In this document: one piece after another, positions 1 through 6,766 of the stretch
How positions within the stretch are numbered: the stretch's first letter is position 1
Layout of the letters: the number at the start of each line of letters is the position of its first letter
NCBI RefSeq assembly: GCF_018255755.1
Contig: NZ_CP073766.1
Coordinates: forward strand, 7,624,501-7,688,500
Direction of reading: 5' to 3'
DNA length: 64,000 bases
Source of the DNA: Chitinophaga sp. HK235
GTDB taxonomy: Bacteria; Bacteroidota; Bacteroidia; Chitinophagales; Chitinophagaceae
Program-made: the position numbers and the translations under genes
The notes under the pieces: model-generated
Told to the model about the DNA's origin: nothing
Seen by the model: only the letters and a program-made list of their open reading frames with translations
Database searches by the model: none

Positions 1-1
1 T

Positions 2-736
2 AAAAAAGAATCCAGCGCAGCGGCTATGAAAGCTGCTGGTTCCAAAGGCGCTAAAGCATTGGAACCCGGCAAATACACGGTGATCCTGGAACCCGCCGCT
101 TCCATCGTGTTACTGGAAAATCTCATCTTTGGTATGGATGCCCGCAGTGCGGAAGAAGGCAGAAGTTTCCTCAGTAAGGCTGGCGGCAAAACCAAGCTGG
201 GAGATAAACTCATGGATGATAGTGTTACTATCTACTCCGATCCCTGGCATCCTGATATGCCTACTTCCTATTACAACGGTGATGGAAGACCCCAGGAAAA
301 AATCACCTGGATCGAAAAAGGAGTGGTTAAAAATATGTATTATTCCCGCTACTGGGCACAGAAGGATAATGTAAGAGCCGTTCCTTCTCCGGATGCCTTT
401 ATCATGGAAGGCGGTACTGCTTCGCTGGAAGATCTGATCAAAAGCACTGAGAAGGGTATCCTCGTAACACGCTTCTGGTATATCCGTCCGGTAGACCCAC
501 AAACGCTGTTGTTTACAGGGCTTACCCGCGACGGAACTTTCTACATCGAAAACGGAGTGATCAAACATCCGGTGAAGAACTTCCGTTTCAATGAAAGTCC
601 GGTGATCATGTTGAATAACGTGGAAGCCCTGGGTAAACCAGAAAGGGCAGTGAGTGGTGAAAGTGGCGCCAGTGCCATATTACCGCCGATGAAACTGCGG
701 GAGTTTACCTTCACTTCTTTGTCAGATGCGATCTAA
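2..736 (+). CDS. TldD/PmbA family metallopeptidase-like protein, C-terminal part (5' end outside window)
   Basis: The reading frame is open from the first base of the window, so the true start lies upstream; the internal ATG at 26 is probably not the start. The 236+ residues resemble the C-terminal domain of the TldD/PmbA (TldE) family: a conserved stretch with DPWHPDMPTS, then the signature-like run LLFTGLTRDGTFYIENG, then KNFRFNESP. Family members act in pairs as a cytoplasmic protease that processes modified peptides and antitoxins; the zinc ligands of TldD would be further upstream and cannot be assessed. A strong hairpin terminator follows. Which of the two subunits this is cannot be decided from the C-terminus alone. 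Confidence 0.85.
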   Translation, partial: KKESSAAAMKAAGSKGAKALEPGKYTVILEPAASIVLLENLIFGMDARSAEEGRSFLSKAGGKTKLGDKLMDDSVTIYSDPWHPDMPTSYYNGDGRPQEKITWIEKGVVKNMYYSRYWAQKDNVRAVPSPDAFIMEGGTASLEDLIKSTEKGILVTRFWYIRPVDPQTLLFTGLTRDGTFYIENGVIKHPVKNFRFNESPVIMLNNVEALGKPERAVSGESGASAILPPMKLREFTFTSLSDAI

Positions 737-756
737 GCGTCGCATCAACGGAAATA

Positions 757-797
757 AAAGAGGCCTGAGCAGATAACATTGCTCAGGCCTCTTTTTT
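757..797. terminator. Bidirectional intrinsic terminator
   Basis: A 14-bp perfect inverted repeat (arms 757-770 and 781-794, core AGGCCTGAGC / GCTCAGGCCT) has an A-run on the left and a T-run on the right. It lies between the convergent TldD-like gene and the minus-strand membrane protein, so it can serve both. Confidence 0.9.
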
Positions 798-1209
798 AGT
801 TTATGATCTCTTCGGATTCTTTATTTCTGGGTAGATAGTATAAATAATAGAAAGCCAGTATGAGCAGACCGGATACAAAAGGAATCAGGGCCAGGTGTTT
901 AAAGGTGACGGGACCTGTTATCACCTGCGCATCAAAATGGAAAAACTCGCTGATCATCCAGTAAGAGTTGGCAGAGATCCATAAGGAGATGGCCACATTA
1001 TGGCACAGCTCCGACATAAACTGTCTGGTACGCCAGGCTATTACCAGAGAGATGATAAGGGTGGGGAAGATCATGGCTATACCCAGTGGTTTCCAGATCA
1101 TGCACCAGCTGATGTCTTTCAACAGCCAGAAAACAATATGCAGGTTTTCCATTTTCCGGTAACTTAAAGGAATAGTGTATACCGGCGCAGATTTGGCCTC
1201 TTTGATCAT
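796..1209 (-). CDS. Small integral membrane protein of unknown function
   Basis: A 137-residue protein with about four hydrophobic segments (roughly residues 25-35, 40-60, 70-90 and 105-128), ending in a charged tail (PRNKESEEIIN). I do not recognise the family; the four-helix layout and size recall DoxX-like or DUF-type four-TM proteins, but no diagnostic motif is visible. Its stop codon overlaps the T-run of the shared terminator. A TATTTTTG box on the minus strand (1248-1241) could be its -7 element, giving a leader of about 30 nt. It is probably monocistronic and diverges from the hydrolase gene that starts at 1309. Confidence 0.7.
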   Translation of the reverse strand: MIKEAKSAPVYTIPLSYRKMENLHIVFWLLKDISWCMIWKPLGIAMIFPTLIISLVIAWRTRQFMSELCHNVAISLWISANSYWMISEFFHFDAQVITGPVTFKHLALIPFVSGLLILAFYYLYYLPRNKESEEIIN

Positions 1210-1240
1210 ACTGTGCTAGAGATTAAAGTTGATAAGTTTG

Positions 1241-1248
1241 CAAAAATA
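1241..1248 (-). promoter_or_regulatory. Putative -7 box for the membrane protein gene
   Basis: On the minus strand this reads TATTTTTG, matching the Bacteroidota TAnnTTTG consensus, 32 nt before the ATG at 1209. No good -33 TTTG is seen 19 nt upstream. Confidence 0.4.
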
Positions 1249-1295
1249 TAAAAACACCTTCACAGTGGCTGGAAAATTTGCGTGGGAATAATGTT

Positions 1296-1303
1296 TATAT
1301 TCG
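1296..1303 (+). promoter_or_regulatory. Putative -7 box directly before the hydrolase start (leaderless)
   Basis: TATATTCG is followed by exactly five bases (CTGGC) and the ATG at 1309. The same spacing occurs before the genes at 21469 and 27828. It argues for the start at 1309 rather than the in-frame GTG 1282 or ATG 1291, because those would lie upstream of the transcription start. Confidence 0.45.
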
Positions 1304-1308
1304 CTGGC

Positions 1309-2127
1309 ATGAACGCATTTTACTGGTCATTCCGCCATACTCGTTTTCACGGGATCAACTGGATTCCGGAAGAGTTCAGCCGTGTGATGATCATTATTCA
1401 TGGTATTGGGGAAGATATCAGCCGTTATGCGCCGGTGGCGCGGTTCTTCAATCAGGAAGGATATGCGGTGGTAGGGCTCGATCATTACGGGCATGGTAAA
1501 AGTGATGGCAAAAGAGGCGCTACGCCCGGGTTTGAATATATACTCGACTATGAAGCCGCTTTCCTGGCGCATATAAAGGAACTGTACCATAAACCGGTGG
1601 TGATGTATGGCCATAGTATGGGTGGTGGCGTGCTGACCGGTTTCCTGCTCAGAAGATCCCCCGATATCCTGGCTGCTGTTATCTCCGCTCCGGCACTGAT
1701 TGTGGCCAAACGCCCGGGTGCCTTGCTCCGTGGCCTGCTGAAGATGCTGAACCGCGTGGTGCCTAATATCCGACTCAACCAGGGCCTGGATATCACCAAA
1801 ATTTCCCATGATTTAGAAGAAGTGGAAAAGTTCCGTCATAACCCCCTTCGCCATGATAAAATAAGTATACGGCTGGCGAATGATATGATTCAGAATGGCC
1901 TGTGGTGCCTGGAACATGCTGATACCCTGAAAACCCGCTCCCTGCTTATCCATGGTGTCGATGATGCCTTCACGGCGGTGGAAGGCTCCCGCCTCTTTGC
2001 CGACAAAGCCCCTGCTTCGATGCTGACTTACCGGGAATGGCCCGGCGACTATCATGAACTGCACAACGAATTTAACCGTAAGGAAGTGCTGAATTTTATT
2101 GCCGGCTGGCTCAGTGCGGTACGCTGA
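1309..2127 (+). CDS. Alpha/beta hydrolase, monoacylglycerol lipase-like
   Basis: This is a serine hydrolase of the lysophospholipase/monoacylglycerol lipase group (272 residues from the ATG at 1309). The oxyanion strand ends in IIIHGIGE, followed by GLDHYGHGKSDG typical of the Hydrolase_4 family. The nucleophile elbow is GHSMGGG (Ser about 103), the acid is in HGVDDAF (about 218) and the base is His about 249 in the segment DYHELHNE. The likely substrates are monoacylglycerols or other lipid esters in the cytoplasm. No signal peptide is seen. Start choice: a -7 box lies 5 nt upstream of this ATG. The next gene begins 60 nt downstream and may be co-transcribed. Confidence 0.9.
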   Translation: MNAFYWSFRHTRFHGINWIPEEFSRVMIIIHGIGEDISRYAPVARFFNQEGYAVVGLDHYGHGKSDGKRGATPGFEYILDYEAAFLAHIKELYHKPVVMYGHSMGGGVLTGFLLRRSPDILAAVISAPALIVAKRPGALLRGLLKMLNRVVPNIRLNQGLDITKISHDLEEVEKFRHNPLRHDKISIRLANDMIQNGLWCLEHADTLKTRSLLIHGVDDAFTAVEGSRLFADKAPASMLTYREWPGDYHELHNEFNRKEVLNFIAGWLSAVR

Positions 2128-2187
2128 CAGTGCATACTATATACCTTGCGTAGTGAGTTGCTACATTCGTATAAAACAATACATCCT

Positions 2188-2544
2188 ATGGCCATTAGAA
2201 AACGAAAGGAGAGTGCCGATCTTACCGTTAGCCCGGGATCGGACGTAGTCCTTAACATCAGCATCGGAAACGCTCAGATAGGCGCCAGCGTTATACGCCT
2301 TGACAATGATGATAACCCCCTTGCAAAAGGTGAAATCCGTAACCTCCAGCTGGGAAAGGCAGATCAACTGAAGGGCAAAGTCCTGCATGTGATTACCAAC
2401 GTACTGGATACCAACAGCCTTACCAATGGCATCGTTGTTACCTACTCCTTCAGTGGATGTACCCCTTCCGTGGTCCTCTACCAGGATGAAGTAATAACAG
2501 ATGGAGACATCATGTCCTTTTTGCTGGACTTTAATTTTAAATAG
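2188..2544 (+). CDS. Conserved-looking hypothetical protein, about 118 aa
   Basis: A small soluble protein without signal peptide, starting with a basic stretch (MAIRKRKES) and rich in short beta-prone segments (VVLNISIG, VVTYSFSG, SVVLYQDE). I chose the ATG at 2188 over the upstream in-frame TTG at 2146. It ends 3 nt before the ATG of the beta-barrel gene at 2548, so the two are almost certainly translated from one message. I do not recognise the family and propose no function. Confidence 0.65.
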   Translation: MAIRKRKESADLTVSPGSDVVLNISIGNAQIGASVIRLDNDDNPLAKGEIRNLQLGKADQLKGKVLHVITNVLDTNSLTNGIVVTYSFSGCTPSVVLYQDEVITDGDIMSFLLDFNFK

Positions 2545-2547
2545 ACC

Positions 2548-3498
2548 ATGAAAAAGTTACTCCTATGGACGTTGCTCCTGGCAGCAACCAGTCCCGGCTA
2601 TGCCCAGTTGAAAGACTCCCTGAAGATATCCGATATGACCATGCCTACGGCACCCGGATTGATCCTGGCAGACAAGGCGCCGGCAGCCATCGACAAACCC
2701 GTCAACCCCAAAGCATTTGGTATCAGCCTGCTGAACCTGTGGCAGGGTGGCGCGGTAGAGGTCACACCATACTGGCTTACCAACAAGCCCGGTCTGACCT
2801 TCGAACGTTACCTCAATAACCGTTTCCCCATTCTGCAGACGTTTAATGTCTCCGCAGCCACCTTCAAAACAGACACCTCCACCAGTCTGTCTGCCGGCTT
2901 CCGGACACAGGTATTCCGCTTTTTCTACCGTAAAAACCGGGATGCCATGATGAAGAAGAAAAAGGAAATAGAGGACCTGTTGGCTACAGATCCTGATAAG
3001 CTCGACACCGTAGCCATCGCGCAGAAAAATGCTGAACTGCGGGCCATGTTTGATGTGCAGCGCAATCAGGGCGTCGTGATCGTAGAACTGGCAGGTGCCC
3101 TGGCCGGCGATGCGCCTAATAACAGATTCAAAAACCTGTCGACATCCCGCTCCGGTATCTGGACCAACGTACGCTGGGCTCCCGGCAACTTCCCGCTCGA
3201 CTTCGTCGCCCTGGGCCGCTATACCTGGAGCAACACACCCGCCGACAGTAACCTGCTCGATTATGGGATGTCCGTCAACTACCAGAAAGGTCGCTTCGAC
3301 CTATCTGCCGAATATGTCAACCGTCACGATCTGAAGAACGCCATCAACTATGACCGCCTGGCCTTTATCGCCAACTTCATGATCAGCGACAGCTTCTACG
3401 CCGTAGCTGCCTTTGGCAAAAACTTCGATAAAAAGGATAACATCCTCGCCGTATTTGGTGTTAAGTTTGCGTTGTCAAGAGAACGCCTGAAACTGTGA
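2548..3498 (+). CDS. Secreted protein, probable outer-membrane beta-barrel of unknown function
   Basis: A 316-residue protein with a clear signal peptide (MKKLLLWTLLLAATSPGYAQ, cleavage near residue 20). The C-terminal half alternates hydrophobic and polar residues in strand-sized blocks (FDLSAEYVNRH, LAFIANFMISDSFYAVAAFGKNF) and ends ILAVFGVKFAL, as in outer-membrane barrels. A helical charged insert lies at about 130-165 (KKKKEIEDLLATDPDK). It is coupled to the upstream small gene (3-nt gap). No named family was recognised. The stop codon is followed directly by a dispersed CTGAT-rich repeat and then a strong terminator. Confidence 0.75.
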   Translation: MKKLLLWTLLLAATSPGYAQLKDSLKISDMTMPTAPGLILADKAPAAIDKPVNPKAFGISLLNLWQGGAVEVTPYWLTNKPGLTFERYLNNRFPILQTFNVSAATFKTDTSTSLSAGFRTQVFRFFYRKNRDAMMKKKKEIEDLLATDPDKLDTVAIAQKNAELRAMFDVQRNQGVVIVELAGALAGDAPNNRFKNLSTSRSGIWTNVRWAPGNFPLDFVALGRYTWSNTPADSNLLDYGMSVNYQKGRFDLSAEYVNRHDLKNAINYDRLAFIANFMISDSFYAVAAFGKNFDKKDNILAVFGVKFALSRERLKL

Positions 3499-3500
3499 TT

Positions 3501-3528
3501 AATGCTGATACTCCTGATTTTCCTGATG
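3501..3528 (+). repeat. Post-stop CTGAT-rich element, left arm of a 28-bp inverted repeat
   Basis: It starts 3 nt after the stop of the barrel gene. Its 28 bases recur in inverted orientation at 3693-3720, right after the stop of the convergent short-chain dehydrogenase gene. Core units are GCTGAT, CCTGAT and CCTGATG. Confidence 0.85.
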
Positions 3529-3550
3529 GGCGAAGACATAAGCGAAAATA

Positions 3551-3598
3551 AAAAGCGAAGAAGCCATTGAATATAATTTCAATGGCTTCTTCGCTTTT
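3551..3598. terminator. Strong bidirectional terminator hairpin
   Basis: A perfect 20-bp inverted repeat (arms 3551-3570 and 3579-3598, AAAAGCGAAGAAGCCATTGA and its complement) around an 8-nt loop. It lies between the convergent genes ending at 3498 and 3729. Confidence 0.9.
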
Positions 3599-3605
3599 AT
3601 CATCA

Positions 3606-3728
3606 TCTGATACATCACTACTTCCTTCATCTTCGCTCACATCTCCGCTCATCAGGAGCATCAGTGGTATCATATCCATCATGGTTCCGGCTCATCAGGA
3701 AAATCAGGAGTATCAGCATTCATCACCG
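3606..3728 (-). repeat. Post-stop CTGAT/GGAGAT-rich dispersed element
   Basis: Read on the minus strand from the stop codon at 3729, it consists of repeated TGATG/CTGAT units followed by GGAGATG and GAAGATGAAGG units. Closely related sequences follow the stop codons of the minus-strand genes ending at 23017 and 60100. An ORF can be read through it, but its repetitive Met/Leu then Asp/Ser content argues against coding. Confidence 0.7.
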
Positions 3729-4445
3729 TTATGGGTTGGTGGACCATAACCCCGCTGATTTCAGCAGCACTCTTCTGTTCATTTTAAGCTGCGCAACGAT
3801 GAACTCCGCGAGGTCTTCAGGCTGCAATACTCTCTCCGGGTTGCCATCGGTGAGGTTGAGTGCTTTGGCCATATCGGTGGCGATGGTGCTGGGGGTGAGG
3901 GCGCTGACGCGTATATTATGTTTTCTTACTTCAAGCATCAGTGATTCGGTGAGGCCCAGCAGGCCAAACTTAGAGGCGCTGTAGGCGCTGGTGAGCGGGG
4001 CGCCACGCTGGCCGGCTGTAGAAGCTATGTTGATGATGTCGCCGGTTTGACGGGCTATCATGTCTGGTAATATAGCACGGGTTACATAGTATACGCCGAG
4101 CAGGTTTACACGGATAATGTCTTCCCATTGTGCGGGAGTGAGGTCCATAAATCCGCCGAATGCGGCGATACCTGCATTGTTGATCAGAATGTCGATGCTG
4201 CCCAGCTCCTGGGTAAGAGTGGCTACGGCTGCGTTTACGGCTTCCATGGAGCCCACGTCGGCAATAGCATAGGTGGCTTTAACACCCAGCCCGCTAACAG
4301 CTTCTACCACTTCTTTCAACGGTGCTTCACTGCGGCCTATTAAAGCAATATCTGCCCCTTCCTGTGCGAGGGCCACGGCTACAGCACGTCCTATTCCTTT
4401 ACCACCGCCTGTGATCAGCACCTTTTTTCCTTGTAATGATTCCAT
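3729..4445 (-). CDS. Short-chain dehydrogenase/reductase (3-ketoacyl-ACP reductase-like)
   Basis: A 238-residue classical SDR. The Rossmann nucleotide-binding motif TGGGKGIG is at 12-19, NNAG at 89-92, catalytic Ser about 142 and the YSASK active site with Tyr155/Lys159. An Arg at residue 38 (IGRS) after the second strand suggests NADPH rather than NADH. Length and motif spacing fit FabG-like reductases, but such proteins act on many carbonyl substrates, and no fatty-acid genes lie nearby, so the substrate is open. The protein is cytoplasmic. It is transcribed away from the epimerase gene at 4537; a TATCTTTG box sits about 20 nt upstream of its ATG. Confidence 0.9.
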   Translation of the reverse strand: MESLQGKKVLITGGGKGIGRAVAVALAQEGADIALIGRSEAPLKEVVEAVSGLGVKATYAIADVGSMEAVNAAVATLTQELGSIDILINNAGIAAFGGFMDLTPAQWEDIIRVNLLGVYYVTRAILPDMIARQTGDIINIASTAGQRGAPLTSAYSASKFGLLGLTESLMLEVRKHNIRVSALTPSTIATDMAKALNLTDGNPERVLQPEDLAEFIVAQLKMNRRVLLKSAGLWSTNP

Positions 4446-4464
4446 ATTTACTGCTTTTAGCCCG

Positions 4465-4472
4465 CAAAGATA
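4465..4472 (-). promoter_or_regulatory. -7 box of the SDR gene
   Basis: Minus-strand TATCTTTG, an exact TAnnTTTG match, 19 nt before the ATG at 4445. No clear -33 element is seen. Confidence 0.5.
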
Positions 4473-4507
4473 ACCCCTGTCACCCGTAACAGGCGTTAAT
4501 TTTTGTT

Positions 4508-4515
4508 TATCTTCG
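4508..4515 (+). promoter_or_regulatory. -7 box of the epimerase gene
   Basis: TATCTTCG fits the TAnnTTCG variant, 21 nt before the ATG at 4537. It forms a divergent promoter pair with the SDR gene's box at 4465-4472. Confidence 0.45.
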
Positions 4516-4536
4516 TTTTTTTAAGGCCATACACGT

Positions 4537-5406
4537 ATGATAACTATTTCCAACGAATTGCTGACGATTCAACTGGCTGAGGCTGGTGCAGAACTGCAAC
4601 ATATTGTCCGTAACGATTCCGGGCTGGAATACCTGTGGAGCGGAGATCCTGCCATATGGGGTAAAAAAAGCCCCGTGCTGTTCCCGATTGTAGGCGGACT
4701 GAAAAATAATACCTACACCTATAATGGTCACGCATACACGCTGGGAAGACACGGTTTTGCCAGAGAACAGGTTTTTACGGTAGAAGAGCATACCGGTACA
4801 CAGGTTACCTTCCTGCTGAAAGACAGCGACGCTACTTTATCCGTATATCCGTTCCGGTTTGTTTTTCGGGTACGTTATGTGCTGGAAGGTGACAGGCTGC
4901 AGGTGAGTTATCTGGTGGAAAATACAGACAGTAAGGAATTGTTCTTTTCTGTAGGCGGGCATCCGGCTTTCAGGGTCCCGCTGGTGGAGGGTTCCGGCTA
5001 CGAAGATTATTACCTGGAATTCAATAAAACAGAAACGGCTGGCCGCTATCCGCTGTCTCCGGGAGGGCAGATAGAGCTGACACCGGTACCGTTATTACAA
5101 CAAACACAGGAACTGCCTTTAAAGAAGTCGTTGTTCCTGGAAGATGCGCTGGTATTCAAAAACCTGACTTCCGATGCCATCAGTATCCGCAGCCATAAAA
5201 CACCACATGGCCTCACGGTATCATTTGATGGTTTCCCTTATATGGGCATATGGGCCGCCAAAAACGCGGACTTTGTATGTATTGAACCCTGGTGTGGCAT
5301 CGCCGACAATGTGGCTGCCACCGGTGAACTAAGTGAAAAAGAAGGCATCAACAAATTAGCGCCGGGAGAAAAATTTGAACGCACCTGGACCGCCTCGTTT
5401 TTTTAA
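4537..5406 (+). CDS. Aldose 1-epimerase family protein (LacX-like)
   Basis: A 289-residue galactose-mutarotase-fold protein of the LacX/YeaD-like branch. Landmarks are SPVLFPIVGG (45-54), RHGFAR (71-76, carrying a family histidine), the SVGGHPAFRVP segment with His about 142, and the C-terminal CIEPWCG with Glu250 as the expected catalytic base. Family role: interconversion of alpha and beta anomers of aldohexoses, or recognition of sugar-phosphate anomers. No signal peptide, so cytoplasmic. The next gene starts 8 nt after its stop, suggesting co-transcription with the primase-like protein, an unexpected pairing. Confidence 0.9.
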   Translation: MITISNELLTIQLAEAGAELQHIVRNDSGLEYLWSGDPAIWGKKSPVLFPIVGGLKNNTYTYNGHAYTLGRHGFAREQVFTVEEHTGTQVTFLLKDSDATLSVYPFRFVFRVRYVLEGDRLQVSYLVENTDSKELFFSVGGHPAFRVPLVEGSGYEDYYLEFNKTETAGRYPLSPGGQIELTPVPLLQQTQELPLKKSLFLEDALVFKNLTSDAISIRSHKTPHGLTVSFDGFPYMGIWAAKNADFVCIEPWCGIADNVAATGELSEKEGINKLAPGEKFERTWTASFF

Positions 5407-5414
5407 TCTATGTC

Positions 5415-6089
5415 ATGAATTATAAAATCATCACCGATGAACAAGCCCTGAAAGCGTTCATCGACTGGCTGCCGGCTTGTAATGAGCACGAGCAGTATTA
5501 CCTATGCCTGCTGTCCCGTACCAAATATCTGGAAGGAGATCACGGCCTTAAAGCCGATAAACAACAGCTGAAACGTTTCACCAGCAAAAAAGAAAATATG
5601 CTGGAAAAAATAAAGCAGCTGGAATGTGCTGTCGGGGCCTATACACAAGGTGGTATCATCATCCCGCAGGAAGCGCTGGCCCTGTATATCAGCATTAATC
5701 CCCGCGACCTGTGGAAGGCTACCTACACTTCGCTGGTGACATTCGCCCAGAACATCCAGGCAGAGGCACGCGTGAAAAATCCACATCAGGAAGTAATGAG
5801 CGCTATTCAGCAGTCATGCAGCAACAAATACTATATCGATATTGATGTGGATGCCAAAGATCCGGCCATCCTGGAGCAAATCAGGGAATACCTGAATCCT
5901 TCCTGCCTGACGGTCATGGAAACAAGAGGTGGCTATCATGTGTTGGTAGAGCTGGCAGCAGTGGACCCGGCATTTAAAAAATCATGGCATCCCAATATCA
6001 TGAAGCTGCCGAATGTAGATCAGAGCGGAGATAATATCGTTCCTGTGCCGGGATGTACACAGGGTGGTTTCACACCGAAGTTTATTTAG
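5415..6089 (+). CDS. Hypothetical protein with archaeo-eukaryotic primase (AEP)-like motifs
   Basis: A 224-residue soluble protein with no signal peptide. Three segments resemble the AEP catalytic core in order and spacing: YYIDIDVDAKDP (139-150, motif I with acidic residues 142/144/146), METRGGYHVLVEL (168-180, motif II of the s-x-H type, His175), and GDNIVPVPGCTQGG (205-218, resembling the motif III region of Prim-Pol proteins). The N-terminal 120 residues are helical and charged. The usual zinc module and helicase partner are missing, and there is no phage gene nearby. It follows the epimerase gene by 8 nt. The motif match was made by eye; a different fold remains possible. Confidence 0.55.
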   Translation: MNYKIITDEQALKAFIDWLPACNEHEQYYLCLLSRTKYLEGDHGLKADKQQLKRFTSKKENMLEKIKQLECAVGAYTQGGIIIPQEALALYISINPRDLWKATYTSLVTFAQNIQAEARVKNPHQEVMSAIQQSCSNKYYIDIDVDAKDPAILEQIREYLNPSCLTVMETRGGYHVLVELAAVDPAFKKSWHPNIMKLPNVDQSGDNIVPVPGCTQGGFTPKFI

Positions 6090-6091
6090 AG

Positions 6092-6166
6092 ATTTAGTTA
6101 TTTTCTTATTTAGGGATTTAAGCCTTCATTCAATCATCAAATCCCTAAATAAGAAAATAACTAAAT
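6092..6166. terminator. Long AT-rich inverted repeat, bidirectional terminator
   Basis: A perfect 28-bp inverted repeat (arms 6092-6119 and 6139-6166) with a 19-nt loop. It starts 3 nt after the primase-like gene's stop and ends 8 nt before the convergent barrel gene's stop. The stem is unusually long and A/T rich. Confidence 0.8.
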
Positions 6167-6173
6167 AACTAAA

Positions 6174-6683
6174 TTAAAAATTATATCCTGCTTTCAGACC
6201 AAAGAACCCGTGGGTGCCGTCTTTAAACCAAGCTTCATATTTTCCTTCTACATCCAGGCCCAGTAAACGGATACCCAGACCAGGAGCTACCAGCGCACCG
6301 GTACCATTGTTGTAATCACCGGTAAAGTGGGCGGTACCGCCTTCTACTTTCACATACAGGATAGACACCAGTTGATAACGCAGACCCAGTCTTACCGGTA
6401 TCACTTTGGCAGAAGCAATTTTAATATTGCCGTTGTCGAGGGTCTTGCCCTTAAAGTAATCAAACCCTACAGAGCCTACGGCGGTGAGGCCGGCAATCAG
6501 CTTAACATCTGCCCCCAAACCAACACCAAATCCGGTGTTGTGAGTAGTGCTGAAATCACCGGTGGGGAAACCTACTTCAGCATAAGGACCAATACTGAAT
6601 CTTTTTAACTGTGCCTGCGAAGTTTGTGCACCCATACATAACGTCAGCATGACTGCCATAAAGGCCAGGATGTTTCTTTTCAT
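6174..6683 (-). CDS. Outer-membrane beta-barrel protein (OmpW/porin-like small barrel)
   Basis: A 169-residue protein with a signal peptide (cleavage after SQA near residue 24) and a barrel of about eight strands: SIGPYAEVGFPTG, GFGVGLGADVKL, TAVGSVGFDYFKG, PVRLGLRYQLV, LYVKVEGGTAHF and a last strand GFFGLKAGYNF ending in Phe. This is the common outer-membrane beta-barrel domain of Bacteroidota. No ligand can be inferred. It has its own promoter (6730-6759) and probably forms a single-gene unit. Confidence 0.85.
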   Translation of the reverse strand: MKRNILAFMAVMLTLCMGAQTSQAQLKRFSIGPYAEVGFPTGDFSTTHNTGFGVGLGADVKLIAGLTAVGSVGFDYFKGKTLDNGNIKIASAKVIPVRLGLRYQLVSILYVKVEGGTAHFTGDYNNGTGALVAPGLGIRLLGLDVEGKYEAWFKDGTHGFFGLKAGYNF

Positions 6684-6729
6684 AAGAACAAATTTTCAAA
6701 GGAAATGGTGGTAGTATTCGTAACAGGTC

Positions 6730-6759
6730 CAAAAATAAGGAAGAATTACGAATTGCAAG
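6730..6759 (-). promoter_or_regulatory. Promoter of the small barrel gene
   Basis: Minus strand: CTTG at 6759-6756, an 18-nt spacer, then TATTTTTG (6737-6730). This fits the Bacteroidota -33/-7 promoter and leaves a leader of about 40 nt before the ATG at 6683. Confidence 0.6.
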
Positions 6760-6766
6760 CCACCAA

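Noticed and set aside
3461..3682. Minus-strand ORF of 73 codons
   Set aside because: Its sequence is only the translation of the CTGAT/GAAGATG repeat and the terminator hairpin.
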